This document shows positions 18,527 to 27,963 of a stretch of 64,000 nucleotides of DNA, in pieces. The notes under the pieces were generated by a model that searched no databases, was not told the DNA's origin, and worked only from the letters and a program-made list of their open reading frames with translations. The translations under genes were made by a program, and so were the position numbers. Origin of the DNA: Brevundimonas subvibrioides (GTDB lineage: Bacteria; Pseudomonadota; Alphaproteobacteria; Caulobacterales; Caulobacteraceae); the NCBI GenBank assembly GCA_002280475.1, contig NCEB01000005.1, positions 1 to 64,000 of the forward strand. The letters run 5' to 3'. Every line of letters begins with the position of its first letter. Positions within the stretch are counted from its first letter, which is position 1.

Positions 18527-20715
18527 CGGCCGTGCCCCTGTTGATCGAGCCCCAGCGCCGGGCCCAGTGGCGCGTCCTGGCCGACACGGCCGCCCTTGGC
18601 ATGGCCGGCGTCATGCTGGCTGGTGCGATCGGCTGGCGGCTGTTCGACGTCGTCGGCGCGGTCACCTTGGTCGTTGTCGGCCTGGCCGCGATCGTCGCCG
18701 TCGGGGCCTGGCGGGCGCGGCGGCTGGATCAGGGCTGGCTGGTACGGTCGCTGGACGCGCGCCTGCCGGGGTTCGAGGACAGCGCCGCCCTGCTGTTCGC
18801 CGACGCTCACGCCCTCGCCGGTTTTCGGGCCCTGCAGCGGCGACGGCTGGAGGCGCGCCTGCCCGAGGCGAGCCGTCTGGACCTGCGCCCCGCCTGGTCC
18901 CGCCGCCCCATCGCCGTCGCCTGGGGTGCCGCCGCCATTCTCACCCTGCTGGTCCTCGTCTGGCCCACTGCCCGAAGCGATGCCACGCCGCTCGCCTCGG
19001 GCCGGACCGAAGCCTCCGCCGGTCCGCCCGTCCTGACCGGCCTGACCCTGCGGATCACGCCGCCCGCCTACACCGGCCTGCCCGTCCGCGAGCAGACGCA
19101 GGCCGACGCCAGCGTGCCCGAGGGGTCGCGCCTTGAATGGATCGTCGGCCTGTCGCCTCAGCCCGCCTCCGCCGCCCTGTCCTTCCCCGACGCCGCGCCC
19201 TTGCCGCTGTTGCGCAGCGGGGAGCCGTGGACCGCCGCCCGGATCGCGACCCAGCCCTTCCTCTACCGCATCGAGGCCCCCGGTCTGGCCCGCCAGCGTC
19301 TGGCCCGGGTCGACGTCGTCGCCGACGCTCCGCCTGCGATCCGACTGGTCGAGCCGGACAGCCAGCTGGTCCAGATCACCCCCGGCCAGACCCGCTGGAC
19401 CGTCGTGTTCGAGGCGTCCGACGACTATGGCGTCCTGTCCTCCGGCACCCTGCGCATCACCCTGGCCAAGGGCGAGGGCGAGCAGGTCACAGTGACCGAA
19501 ACGACGCGCGGGATCGCCGGAACCGGCGAGGCCCGCCGCCGCCGCTTCGCCGTCACCTTCGATTTGGCGCGCGAGGGGATGGAGCCAGCGTCGGACATGA
19601 TCGTGCAACTGATCGTGACGGACAATAGACCCGGCGGTGCCCGGGAGGTCGAGGGACCCAGCGTCATCCTGCGGTGGCCGTCGTCCCTGGGACTGGCGGA
19701 CGGCCTGGACGGCATGGCCCAGTCGGTCCTGCCCGCCTATTTCCGCAGCCAGCGCCAGATCATCATCGACGCCGAGGCCCTGCTCGCCCAGCGCGCCCGG
19801 CTGGATCGCGAGAGCTTCGTGTCGCGCTCGGCCAGCCTCGGGGGCGATCAGGCGACGCTGAGGAACCGCTATGGCCAGTTCATGGGCGGCGAGAACGAGG
19901 GTGGGCCAGGAGCCCTCACCCTGCCGACCAGCGACGCCCCGGCCCGGCCCGCGGCCCCGCCTCTGCCGACCAACGACGCCCCGCGTCCCCGCGCCGCCAC
20001 CCCGGCTCCCCCGCCGGAGCTTGAAGCCGGCCACACCCATGACGACGGCCACGACCATGGCCCGGCACCGGAGGGCGGCGGCTTCTTCGGCTCGGCGGTC
20101 GATGTGCTGAACGAATACGGCCACGCCCATGATCAGGGCGACGCCGCGACCCTGTTCGACCCCGGCACCCGCTCGACCCTGGCCCAGGCGCTGGACGCCA
20201 TGTGGGCCTCGGAGCGATCGCTCAGGCTGGGCGAACCCGACGCCGCCCTGCCTCACGCCTATCGGGCTCTCGATCTGCTGAAGGAGGCGCAGCAGGCGAC
20301 GCGCATCTTCCTGCGCCGCGTGGGCTCGGACCTGCCCCCGGTCGACATGAGCCGCCGCCTGACCGGAGACCGGGACGACATCGTCGCGGGAGCCCTCGCG
20401 GCCGCGCCCGAGGGCCCGCCGGAAAGCCCCGCCGTGGCCGCCTGGCGCGCGCTGCAAGAGCGGCCCGGCCGTTCGGGATCGGGCCCGGACCTTGCGGCGC
20501 TGGATCGCTGGGTGCTCCAGAACGGCGGACGGATCGCCGATCCCCTGGCCCTGACCGCCGCCATCGACACCGTGCGGGCCGAGCCCGGCTGCGCCGACTG
20601 CCGCCGTCGCCTGCGGGCCCTGCTGTGGTCCGCCATCGAGCGTCCGCCCGCCGCCATCCAGCGGCGCGCCACACCGCCCCAGCGCGGCCGCCGCTATCTG
20701 GACGCCCTGCGATGA
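18523..20715 (+). CDS. DUF4175 family membrane protein
   Basis: A 730-residue protein. Three hydrophobic segments occur in the first 150 residues, then a long region with Ig-like strands (RITPPAYTGLPVREQ, RLVEPDSQLVQI), the pattern of the DUF4175 family. A Pro-rich linker and a histidine-rich stretch (HTHDDGHDHG near residue 505, then YGHAHDQGD) precede a helical C-terminus. The ATG at 18523 overlaps the previous stop (ATGA) and is preferred to the upstream in-frame start at 18445. The His-rich stretch could bind metal ions; that is inference. Confidence 0.8.
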   Translation: MTAVPLLIEPQRRAQWRVLADTAALGMAGVMLAGAIGWRLFDVVGAVTLVVVGLAAIVAVGAWRARRLDQGWLVRSLDARLPGFEDSAALLFADAHALAGFRALQRRRLEARLPEASRLDLRPAWSRRPIAVAWGAAAILTLLVLVWPTARSDATPLASGRTEASAGPPVLTGLTLRITPPAYTGLPVREQTQADASVPEGSRLEWIVGLSPQPASAALSFPDAAPLPLLRSGEPWTAARIATQPFLYRIEAPGLARQRLARVDVVADAPPAIRLVEPDSQLVQITPGQTRWTVVFEASDDYGVLSSGTLRITLAKGEGEQVTVTETTRGIAGTGEARRRRFAVTFDLAREGMEPASDMIVQLIVTDNRPGGAREVEGPSVILRWPSSLGLADGLDGMAQSVLPAYFRSQRQIIIDAEALLAQRARLDRESFVSRSASLGGDQATLRNRYGQFMGGENEGGPGALTLPTSDAPARPAAPPLPTNDAPRPRAATPAPPPELEAGHTHDDGHDHGPAPEGGGFFGSAVDVLNEYGHAHDQGDAATLFDPGTRSTLAQALDAMWASERSLRLGEPDAALPHAYRALDLLKEAQQATRIFLRRVGSDLPPVDMSRRLTGDRDDIVAGALAAAPEGPPESPAVAAWRALQERPGRSGSGPDLAALDRWVLQNGGRIADPLALTAAIDTVRAEPGCADCRRRLRALLWSAIERPPAAIQRRATPPQRGRRYLDALR

Positions 20716-22529
20716 GCGGGCCCTCGTCCGCTTGGCTGGTGGCCGCGATCACGATCGGGGTTGCCGCCGCCCTGATCCGCCTTAGCCTGTGGTGGCGCGC
20801 GGCACCGGTGGCGGCGCGAGGGCCGACCTGGCGGTTCCCGGTCCTGGTCGCCCTGAACATCGCGGCGGCGGGCCTGCTCTATCTGACCCTCGACCCGCCC
20901 GATGTCGGTCTTCGCAGCGGCCGGCTGATCGTCCTGACCGCCGGGGCCGCCGCCGACCCCGCGCGGGAGACCGGGGACATCCTCGTCTCACTGCCCGAGG
21001 GCCCACAGGCCAGACTGGCCGAGCGCGTCCCCGACCTGGCCACGGCCCTGCGTCGCCATCCGGAGGTGCGGACGGTCCAGGTACTCGGCGAGGGCCTGAC
21101 CGCCCGTGATCGGGAAGCGATCGATCGCCGCCTCGACCATGTCGCGCCTCCCGCCCCGCCGCGCGGACTGACCGCCCTTACCCTGCCGCGCCCCGTGGCA
21201 CCCGGATCGCCCTTCATCGTCGCGGGCAGCGTGGGAGCCGTCGCGGCCGGGACGGTCGAACTGGTCGATCCAGCGGACGCTGTCGTCGCGCGCGCGCCGA
21301 TCGCCAGCGGGGGGCGCTTCACGCTGGCCGGCGCGGCGCGCGCGGCCGGTCTGGCCCTGTTCGAGCTTCGGGTGAAGGACACCCAGGGCGAGGTCATCGA
21401 GCGCATCGACATCCCCGTCGAGACCCGCGACCAGCCCGCGCCTCGCGTCCAGGTGCTGGCCGGGGCACCAGGCCCGGAGACCCGCTTCCTGCGCCGCTGG
21501 GCCGAAGACGCAGGCATCGACCTGTCGGTGCAGCTGTCGCTGGGGGCCGGCGTGACCCTGACTGCGGCACCCGCGCCCTTGACCGCCCAAAGCCTGTCTG
21601 AAGTCGATCTGCTGGTCATCGACGAGCGGCGATGGGAGGCGCTGTCGGCCGGCGAGCGCGGGGCCGTCCGCACAGCCGTCGCCGGCGGAATGGGCCTGCT
21701 CCTGCGACCGACTGGCCCCCTGTCCGACGCGACGCGACGTGACTGGGCGGCCCTGGGCGCCTCGCTCAGCGGCGGAGAGAACACCCGTCCGCTGGTCCTC
21801 GACGGCGCGGAGGCGGACAACCCGCCGGCCCCGCCATCGGCCGAGGCCGCGAACGCGGACACGACCCCGCCGCTGGAGCTGACGCGGCGCGATTTTCAGC
21901 ACGGCGGGGCCGACGCCGTGACCCTGCTGACGGATGCGGACGGCGTGGCCCTGGCCAGCTGGCGTCCCTACGGCGCGGGCCGCGTCGGGGTCTGGATCGT
22001 GGCCGACAGCTACGGCCTGGTGCTGACCGGACAGGGCGATCGCTATGGCGAACTGTGGAGCCGGATGTTCGGGACGCTGGGACGGCCGGAGGGCGAGGCC
22101 GGCGCGGTGCTGCGCGGCATCGCCCGAGCCGGCGAGCGCGCGACCCTGTGCGGCCTGCTCCAGGGCAGCGAGATCATCGCGCCCGACGGTCGCCGGACGA
22201 CGCCCGTCATCGATTCGCGCGCCGGACCCGGACCCTGCGCCGCCTTCTGGCCGACCCGCAGCGGCTGGCACACGGTCAGCGCGGGCGAGAGGGGCGACAG
22301 CGTCGTCTATGTCCACCCGGCCGAGGCGACGCCGTCGCTGATCGCGGCCGAGCGGCGACAGGCGACCCTGGACCTCTCGGCCAGTCTGGGGGCGTCCGAC
22401 GCCGGCGGCGGGTCGCGCGAAGGGCCCGGCTCGCCCTGGCCGTGGTTCCTCGGACTGCTCGTCGCCCTGGGCGGCCTGTGGTGGCTGGAGCGATATCGAC
22501 CGGCGGAGATCGCTGTCCGCGATCGCTGA
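20712..22529 (+). CDS. Membrane protein at the end of the MoxR cluster
   Basis: A 605-residue protein with two N-terminal membrane segments (AWLVAAITIGVAAALIRLSL and a second near residues 42-60), a large central region, and a C-terminal membrane segment (PWFLGLLVALGGLWWL) with a short cytosolic tail. The middle part, with LLVIDERRWEALSAGERGAV and GGMGLLLRPTG, resembles a glutamine-amidotransferase-like fold, as in proteins next to BatA. The layout TM-TM-large domain-TM suggests the bulk is periplasmic. It begins inside the previous stop (ATGA). I do not recognise a named family. Confidence 0.75.
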   Translation: MSGPSSAWLVAAITIGVAAALIRLSLWWRAAPVAARGPTWRFPVLVALNIAAAGLLYLTLDPPDVGLRSGRLIVLTAGAAADPARETGDILVSLPEGPQARLAERVPDLATALRRHPEVRTVQVLGEGLTARDREAIDRRLDHVAPPAPPRGLTALTLPRPVAPGSPFIVAGSVGAVAAGTVELVDPADAVVARAPIASGGRFTLAGAARAAGLALFELRVKDTQGEVIERIDIPVETRDQPAPRVQVLAGAPGPETRFLRRWAEDAGIDLSVQLSLGAGVTLTAAPAPLTAQSLSEVDLLVIDERRWEALSAGERGAVRTAVAGGMGLLLRPTGPLSDATRRDWAALGASLSGGENTRPLVLDGAEADNPPAPPSAEAANADTTPPLELTRRDFQHGGADAVTLLTDADGVALASWRPYGAGRVGVWIVADSYGLVLTGQGDRYGELWSRMFGTLGRPEGEAGAVLRGIARAGERATLCGLLQGSEIIAPDGRRTTPVIDSRAGPGPCAAFWPTRSGWHTVSAGERGDSVVYVHPAEATPSLIAAERRQATLDLSASLGASDAGGGSREGPGSPWPWFLGLLVALGGLWWLERYRPAEIAVRDR

Positions 22530-22542
22530 TTCCGCGCGCCGG

Positions 22543-23736
22543 TCAGGCCGCCGGAGCGGCCGCGACTTCGGCGGCCAGCTTCTTCTTCGCCCGTCCGCGC
22601 CCCAGTCTCCAGACCGCGAAGGCGATGCCGCCGCCCACCGCCAGGATGATCGCCGTCGTGATCGGGCGGAAGGCCAGCCACGCAAGGGCGATCGTGATCG
22701 TGCCGACAGTCAGGCCGAGCACGAAACCGATAAGCCCGGTGCCCATGCGCACGATGGTGCCGGCCAGGGGCAGAACGTCGGCCAGAACGCCGAACGGGGC
22801 CAGGATCAGGCCGAAGCCAACCATCAGGAACACGATCCCCGCGATCCGGATGAGCCAGGCGATCAGATCGTTGGCGTCCTGGGCGCCCTGGAACATGTCG
22901 GCGGCCGGTACGTCGCCCGATGCGACCAGCAGGAACTCCGAGCCGTTGCGCGCGCGGTAGGGCAGAAAGCCGTCGCCGTTCTGTCGCGCCACGACGCTGG
23001 TCTCGGCGGCGGGGGTGACCTGGTACGACACGCGAGTGTCGCCGATGGCCGGGACCTGCGGGTTCTCGCCCAGATAGATCCGGTTCTGGGCCACGGTCAG
23101 GGTCCGCCCCTGGCCGGCGGCGGACTGGATCGCCTCGGCCTGCTCGGCCCCCAGGGACAGGGCTTGCGCCCCGTCCATCTGGCTGAGGACGGTCTCGTCC
23201 AACTGGAAATCGCCCAGGGTGGCGTCCTCGGCGAAGACCGTGGTGCCTTCGATCGTCATCTCGGGGTTCTCGTGACCCGCCGGGGACTGGAAGCCGCTTG
23301 AGTCGATCGCGCTGCCCGACCAGACCCGGGAATAGGTGTAGGTGGTCACCGTCTCTTCGCCGCCACCCAGCTTGGTGCGGGTCTCGGATTTGGACTCCTC
23401 CTGCCACTGGTACATCTCGACCTGGCGATCCAGGCGCACGCCCGTGGCCGTGACGCCGAACTCCGGGTCGGCGATTGGGGCGGTGACGGCGACCGCGCCC
23501 ACGACATGGACCAGGGCCTGATCGTTGGACGCCACGATGGGCGACGGCTCGACGCTGACGACGACCCCCGCGCCCTCGGTCAAGCCTCGTGCCACCTTCA
23601 CCGCATTGCCCTCGTTCCAGGCCAGACCCCAGACGCAGGCGAAGATCATCACGATTCCGACGATCACGCCGGCGAAGGCAGAGCCGATCCGGCTGAACCA
23701 GGACGTGTTGGTGGTGACGGTGACTTGATCCGGCAT
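22543..23736 (-). CDS. TMEM43-family membrane protein
   Basis: A 397-residue protein of the TMEM43 type. One hydrophobic segment near residues 19-42 (GVIVGIVMIFACVWGLAW then NEG) is followed by a long extracytoplasmic region. A cluster of membrane segments fills the C-terminus (IAWLIRIAGIVFLMVGFGLIL onward), ending in a short basic tail. The inner ATG at 23736 is chosen because the longer frame adds a region with no family resemblance. Bacterial members have no settled function. It is convergent with the BatA/DUF4175 run, 13 bases from its end. Confidence 0.8.
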   Translation of the reverse strand: MPDQVTVTTNTSWFSRIGSAFAGVIVGIVMIFACVWGLAWNEGNAVKVARGLTEGAGVVVSVEPSPIVASNDQALVHVVGAVAVTAPIADPEFGVTATGVRLDRQVEMYQWQEESKSETRTKLGGGEETVTTYTYSRVWSGSAIDSSGFQSPAGHENPEMTIEGTTVFAEDATLGDFQLDETVLSQMDGAQALSLGAEQAEAIQSAAGQGRTLTVAQNRIYLGENPQVPAIGDTRVSYQVTPAAETSVVARQNGDGFLPYRARNGSEFLLVASGDVPAADMFQGAQDANDLIAWLIRIAGIVFLMVGFGLILAPFGVLADVLPLAGTIVRMGTGLIGFVLGLTVGTITIALAWLAFRPITTAIILAVGGGIAFAVWRLGRGRAKKKLAAEVAAAPAA

Positions 23737-23845
23737 GGTCGCCCCCCCGAGCGAATCGCCGACGCACCTCGCGATGGCGAAGCGCCGGTATACCACCGGT
23801 CGTCCGACGCGGAAGCGTTCGTGTCCTTACGGAAGCTGACGGACG

Positions 23846-24823
23846 CTAGACCCCTCGCCAGCCCTTCCACCAGTCGACGAAGCGGCCGAGGCCCTCCGCC
23901 AGGGCGACCCGCGGCGCATAGCCTGTCAGGGCGTTCAGCTTGGACACGTCGGCATAGGTCGCCGTGACGTCGCCAGGCTGCATCGGACGCATGATCTTGA
24001 CCGCTTCGCGTCCCAGCGCTCCCTCCAGCGTCCCGATCATCTCCATCAGACCGACGGGATGACTGTCGCCGATGTTGTAGATCTCGTGCCCGCCCGACGG
24101 TGGCGGGCGTTCCAGCACGCCCACGACGCCATCGACGATGTCGTCGATATAGGTGAAATCCCGCGCCATCCGGCCCTCGCCATAGACCTCGATCGGACGG
24201 CCCGTCATGATCGCCTCGGTGAAGCCGAAATAGGCCATGTCCGGGCGACCCATCGGCCCGTAGACGGTGAAGAAGCGCAGACCCGATTGCGGAAAGCCGT
24301 AGAGCGAGGCGTAGCTCTGGCTCAGCAGTTCGCACGACCGCTTGGTGGCGGCATACAGCGACACCGGGCTGACCGCCGGATCGTCCTCCCGGAACCCCTG
24401 TCCCGCCAGCGGCCGGTCGCCATAGACCGAGCTGGACGAGGCATAGACCAGATGCTCGACCCCGCCGTGGCGGCAGGCCTCCAGCACCGACAGATGCCCG
24501 GCCAGGTTCGACCGCTCATAGGCGAAGGGGTTCTCGATCGAGTAGCGCACACCCGCCTGGGCGGCCAGATGGACGACCCGGTGCACACCCTCGTCCTTCA
24601 CCAGCGCGGCCAGGGCGGGGGCGTCGGCGATGTCGGCCCGGACCATGCGGAACCCCGGGTGCGCGCCCAGCCGATCGGCTCGCAGCGTCTTCAGGACCGG
24701 GTCGTAGTAGGCGTTGAAGTCGTCGATCCCGATGACCCGTTCGCCCCGCGCCAGCAGCCGCTCGGCCACATGCATTCCGACGAAGCCGGCCGCCCCGGTG
24801 ACGAGGACGGGGCCGACCGTCAC
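23846..24823 (-). CDS. UDP-glucuronate 4-epimerase (NAD-dependent epimerase)
   Basis: A 325-residue short-chain dehydrogenase/epimerase, probably converting UDP-glucuronate to UDP-galacturonate. Rossmann motif TGAAGFVG lies at the N-terminus, the catalytic Ser in VYASSSSVYG and the Tyr/Lys pair in YAATKRSCE; RFFTVYGPMGRPDMA is typical of the CapI-like group. The start is GTG at 24823, inside the stop of the UDP-glucose dehydrogenase gene (GTGA overlap), so the enzymes that make and use UDP-glucuronate are translationally coupled. The longer upstream frame has no resemblance to the family. Confidence 0.88.
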   Translation of the reverse strand: MTVGPVLVTGAAGFVGMHVAERLLARGERVIGIDDFNAYYDPVLKTLRADRLGAHPGFRMVRADIADAPALAALVKDEGVHRVVHLAAQAGVRYSIENPFAYERSNLAGHLSVLEACRHGGVEHLVYASSSSVYGDRPLAGQGFREDDPAVSPVSLYAATKRSCELLSQSYASLYGFPQSGLRFFTVYGPMGRPDMAYFGFTEAIMTGRPIEVYGEGRMARDFTYIDDIVDGVVGVLERPPPSGGHEIYNIGDSHPVGLMEMIGTLEGALGREAVKIMRPMQPGDVTATYADVSKLNALTGYAPRVALAEGLGRFVDWWKGWRGV

Positions 24824-26124
24824 GGCTTGCCGACGCCGACGTAGTCGAAGCCGTCGCCCCGGGCTTCCTGCGGGCGGTAAACATTCCTCAGATCGACCAT
24901 CAGGGCCCGGTTCATCAGGCTCTTCATGCGACGCAGGTCCAGGGCACGGAACTGATCCCATTCGGTGAGGATCACCAAGACGTCCGCGCCCTCGGCGGCC
25001 TGATAGGCTCCGTCCGTGAAGACGACGTCCGGCAGCAGATGTCGCGCCTCGGCCATGCCTTCCGGATCGAACGCGCGCACGGTCGCGCCCATGGCCTGCA
25101 GCGCCGGAATGATGGCCAGGCTGGGGCTGTCGCGCATGTCGTCGGTGTTAGGCTTGAACGTCAGACCCAGGATGGCGACCGTCTTGCCGGAGACGTCGCC
25201 GCCCATGGCGTCGCGGATCTTTTCGGCCATCCGCAACTTGCGCGCGTCATTGACCTCCACCGTCGTCTCGATCAGCCGGATCGGGGCCTCATACTGCTGG
25301 GCCGTGCGGACCAGGGCCAGAGTGTCCTTGGGAAAGCACGAGCCGCCATAGCCTGGACCCGGGTTCAGGAACTTCGATCCGATCCGGCCGTCCAGTCCGA
25401 TGCCCTTGGCCACCTGCTGCACATCGGCCCCGACCTTTTCGCACAGGTCAGCGATCTCGTTGATGAAGGTGATCTTCATCGCAAGGAAGCCGTTGCCCGC
25501 GTATTTGATCAGCTCGGACGTCCGCCGCGAGGTGTAGACCACCGGGAACTCGTTCAGGCTCAGCGGTCGATACAGTTCCGCCATCACCGCCTTGGCGCGC
25601 TCGTCCTCGACGCCGATGACGACCCGGTCCGGGCGCTTGAAGTCCTCGATCGCCGCGCCTTCGCGCAGGAATTCGGGGTTCGACACCACGGCGAACTGGG
25701 CGTCAGGCCGGGCGCGGCGCATGATGGCCTCGACCTCGTCTCCCGTGCCGACGGGCACGGTCGATTTGGTCACGATCACGGTGAAGCCGTCGATCAGGCC
25801 GGCGATCTCCTCGGCGGCGGCATAGACGTAGGACAGGTCGGCATGACCGTCGCCGCGCCGCGTCGGCGTGCCGACGGCGATGAAGACGATCTCGGCGTTC
25901 CGGATCGCCTCGGCCCCGTCAACCGCGAACGACAGGCGCCCGGCGCGCACATTGTCGGCGACCAGCTGGTCCAGACCGGGCTCGAAGATCGGAATCTCGC
26001 CCCGGTTCAGCCGCTCGATCTTGCCGGGGTCCTTGTCGACGCAGACCACGTCGTGGCCGAAGTCGGCGAAACAGGCGCCGGACACCAGGCCCACATACCC
26101 CGTGCCAATCATGGTGACGCGCAT
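24820..26124 (-). CDS. UDP-glucose 6-dehydrogenase
   Basis: A 434-residue enzyme oxidising UDP-glucose to UDP-glucuronate with two NAD+. The N-terminal Rossmann motif is MIGTGYVGLVSGACFADFG, the catalytic Cys is in GYGGSCFPKDT near residue 260, and the C-terminal UDP-binding domain has GLTFKPNTDDMRDSPS. ATG at 26124 puts the Rossmann strand at the very N-terminus as expected. It is divergent from a WecG/TagA/CpsF transferase, and with the coupled epimerase forms a small sugar-nucleotide module for capsule or exopolysaccharide. Confidence 0.95.
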   Translation of the reverse strand: MRVTMIGTGYVGLVSGACFADFGHDVVCVDKDPGKIERLNRGEIPIFEPGLDQLVADNVRAGRLSFAVDGAEAIRNAEIVFIAVGTPTRRGDGHADLSYVYAAAEEIAGLIDGFTVIVTKSTVPVGTGDEVEAIMRRARPDAQFAVVSNPEFLREGAAIEDFKRPDRVVIGVEDERAKAVMAELYRPLSLNEFPVVYTSRRTSELIKYAGNGFLAMKITFINEIADLCEKVGADVQQVAKGIGLDGRIGSKFLNPGPGYGGSCFPKDTLALVRTAQQYEAPIRLIETTVEVNDARKLRMAEKIRDAMGGDVSGKTVAILGLTFKPNTDDMRDSPSLAIIPALQAMGATVRAFDPEGMAEARHLLPDVVFTDGAYQAAEGADVLVILTEWDQFRALDLRRMKSLMNRALMVDLRNVYRPQEARGDGFDYVGVGKP

Positions 26125-26265
26125 GCGAGGGCCCTTTCCGTTCCGACAGCGGAGCGCAGCCATAGCCCAGCCCGACGGCTTCGCAACCCATCAAATGAGC
26201 GGCCGCTGCGATCGTTAAGCCTGTTCGATTACCGGACCTTGAGAGCGGCCGGGGCAGTGTGGGCC

Positions 26266-27183
26266 ATGGCCGACGTCTCGCCCGCCCTGTCCCGCGCCGA
26301 TCTCGGCGACGACCGTCGCCGGTCCGGCCGCGCCCCCTTCCGAAGGGCCCGTCGGTCGCGCGAGCGCGTGCGGCTGCTGGGCCAGACGGTCGATCTGGTG
26401 CGCCCCGAAGAAGTCCTGCACCACGTCGAGACCTGGGTCGCAGAAGGTCGCAAGGCCCTGGTGGCCAACCACAACCTCAACTCCCTGGCCCTGCTGCGAA
26501 AGCACCCGTCGCTTCAGGCCTTCTTCGACCGCGCCGACCTGGTCGAGGTGGATTCCAGGCCCCTGATCCACTTCGCCAAGGCGCTGGGCCTGCAGGGGCG
26601 GGCGTTTCATCGCTGCACCTATCTGGACTGGCGCGAGCATTTCTGGAGCCTGGCCAACCGCGGGGGCTGGCGCGTCATGTATGTCGGCGGCGCGCCCGGC
26701 GTGGTCGAGACGGCCCGCGACCGGCTCAGCCATGCCCACCCCCGGGTCGATCTCCGCGTGCGCGACGGGTATTTCGACGCCTCCCCCGGCTCGGCCGAAA
26801 GCGCGGCCGTGGTCGAACAGGTCCGGGACTTCCAGCCACACATCCTGTTCGTCGGCATGGGCATGCCACGCCAGGAGCTGTGGATCCTCGACACGCTCGA
26901 CGCCCTGCCCGACTGCGTCGTCTTCTCGGTCGGCGCCGCCTTCGACTATGAGGCCGGGGCCCAAGAAGCAGCTCCGCGCTGGATGGGTCGGATGGGCATC
27001 GAATGGGCGTTTCGCCTGATCCACGATCCCAAACGCCTCGCCCGGCGCTATCTGGTCGAGCCGTGGAGCCTGTCGGGCCTGATCGCGCGGGACATCGTCG
27101 CCGCGATCAGCGCCCGGATGGGCGCTCAGCCCGCGAGCGCCGAGGTCGACAACGTCACCCGCTCGCCGCGCCCCGCCGCCTGA
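26266..27183 (+). CDS. WecG/TagA/CpsF family glycosyltransferase
   Basis: A 305-residue GT26-type glycosyltransferase that moves an N-acetylhexosaminuronic acid or similar sugar to a lipid-linked acceptor during surface polysaccharide assembly. The family pattern is seen in ANHNLNSLALLRKHP, VEVDSRPLIHFAKALG, RVMYVGGAPGVVE, ILFVGMGMPRQELWI and FSVGAAFDYEAGA. A basic stretch of about 35 residues precedes the domain. The ATG at 26266 follows a weak ribosome site. The last 58 bases overlap the 3' end of the convergent phosphatase gene. Confidence 0.87.
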   Translation: MADVSPALSRADLGDDRRRSGRAPFRRARRSRERVRLLGQTVDLVRPEEVLHHVETWVAEGRKALVANHNLNSLALLRKHPSLQAFFDRADLVEVDSRPLIHFAKALGLQGRAFHRCTYLDWREHFWSLANRGGWRVMYVGGAPGVVETARDRLSHAHPRVDLRVRDGYFDASPGSAESAAVVEQVRDFQPHILFVGMGMPRQELWILDTLDALPDCVVFSVGAAFDYEAGAQEAAPRWMGRMGIEWAFRLIHDPKRLARRYLVEPWSLSGLIARDIVAAISARMGAQPASAEVDNVTRSPRPAA

Positions 27184-27932
27184 AGCGCGGTCCGGGTTTC
27201 GCCCTCCAGCCGCACGGCCGACAGGACGTTGGTGGCATAGGCTCCGGTATCGACACCGATCCGGCGTCCATCCCAGACCACGGTCTCACTGGGCGTGTGG
27301 CCGTGGACCACGACCTGTTCGAAGGGCGCGGGATGATCCAGAAAGGCTTGGCGGATCCACATCAGGTCCTCAGGGGACTGGGCTTCCAGCGGCACGCCGG
27401 GCCGCGCCCCGGCATGGGCGAAAAAATAGTCTCCGATGGACACACAGTAGGCCTGGCTGCGCAGCAGCCGCCTGTGGCTGTCCGGCAGGGCCTCGCCCAG
27501 GGCGACGGACGCCGCGACCCACCCGTCGGCATCGCCCTTCATGACCGGCGGAACCACACCATAGCTCATCAGAGCCTCGCGCCCGCCATAGTCGCACCAG
27601 CTGGGCCCCAGATCGGGCTCATCCAGAAAGGCCTCAAGGCGCTCCTCGTGATTGCCCCGCAGGCAATGCACCTCCAGACGCGTGTCGCTCCCAACCTCGA
27701 CGAGCTGGTCCAGGACGCCGCGCGAATCCGGCCCCCGATCGACGTGGTCCCCCAAGAAGACAATGACCTTTCGCGAGGCCGCGCTGGCGACGAGATCGGC
27801 GCGGATGGCGTCGATCAGCGGGGCTGAAAGATCCGACCGGCCGTGAATATCGCCCACCGCCCAGACGACGGTTTCCTCCGGCGTTCGCGCCGAAGGCAGG
27901 GGCTTGGTCTTGCTGAACAGGCGCGAGAACAT
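27126..27932 (-). CDS. PPP-family metallophosphatase
   Basis: A 268-residue serine/threonine-phosphatase-like (PPP/ApaH-like) enzyme. The three metal motifs are intact: GDIHG near residue 30, GDHVDRG near 62 and RGNHEE near 95, with later His ligands in FFAHAGARPG and VVHGHTP. The substrate may be phosphoprotein or a dinucleoside polyphosphate; sequence alone does not decide. It is convergent with the glycosyltransferase and its C-terminal 19 codons lie over that gene's end. Confidence 0.9.
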   Translation of the reverse strand: MFSRLFSKTKPLPSARTPEETVVWAVGDIHGRSDLSAPLIDAIRADLVASAASRKVIVFLGDHVDRGPDSRGVLDQLVEVGSDTRLEVHCLRGNHEERLEAFLDEPDLGPSWCDYGGREALMSYGVVPPVMKGDADGWVAASVALGEALPDSHRRLLRSQAYCVSIGDYFFAHAGARPGVPLEAQSPEDLMWIRQAFLDHPAPFEQVVVHGHTPSETVVWDGRRIGVDTGAYATNVLSAVRLEGETRTALQAAGRGERVTLSTSALAG

Positions 27933-27963
27933 ACCGTTCTAATCGACGCTCCCGGCCGCAGGT

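Noticed and set aside
25039..26265. N-terminal extension of the WecG-type gene across the UDP-glucose dehydrogenase region
   Set aside because: The extra 409 codons are antisense to a clear dehydrogenase gene and carry no domain; the ATG at 26266 gives the expected family length.
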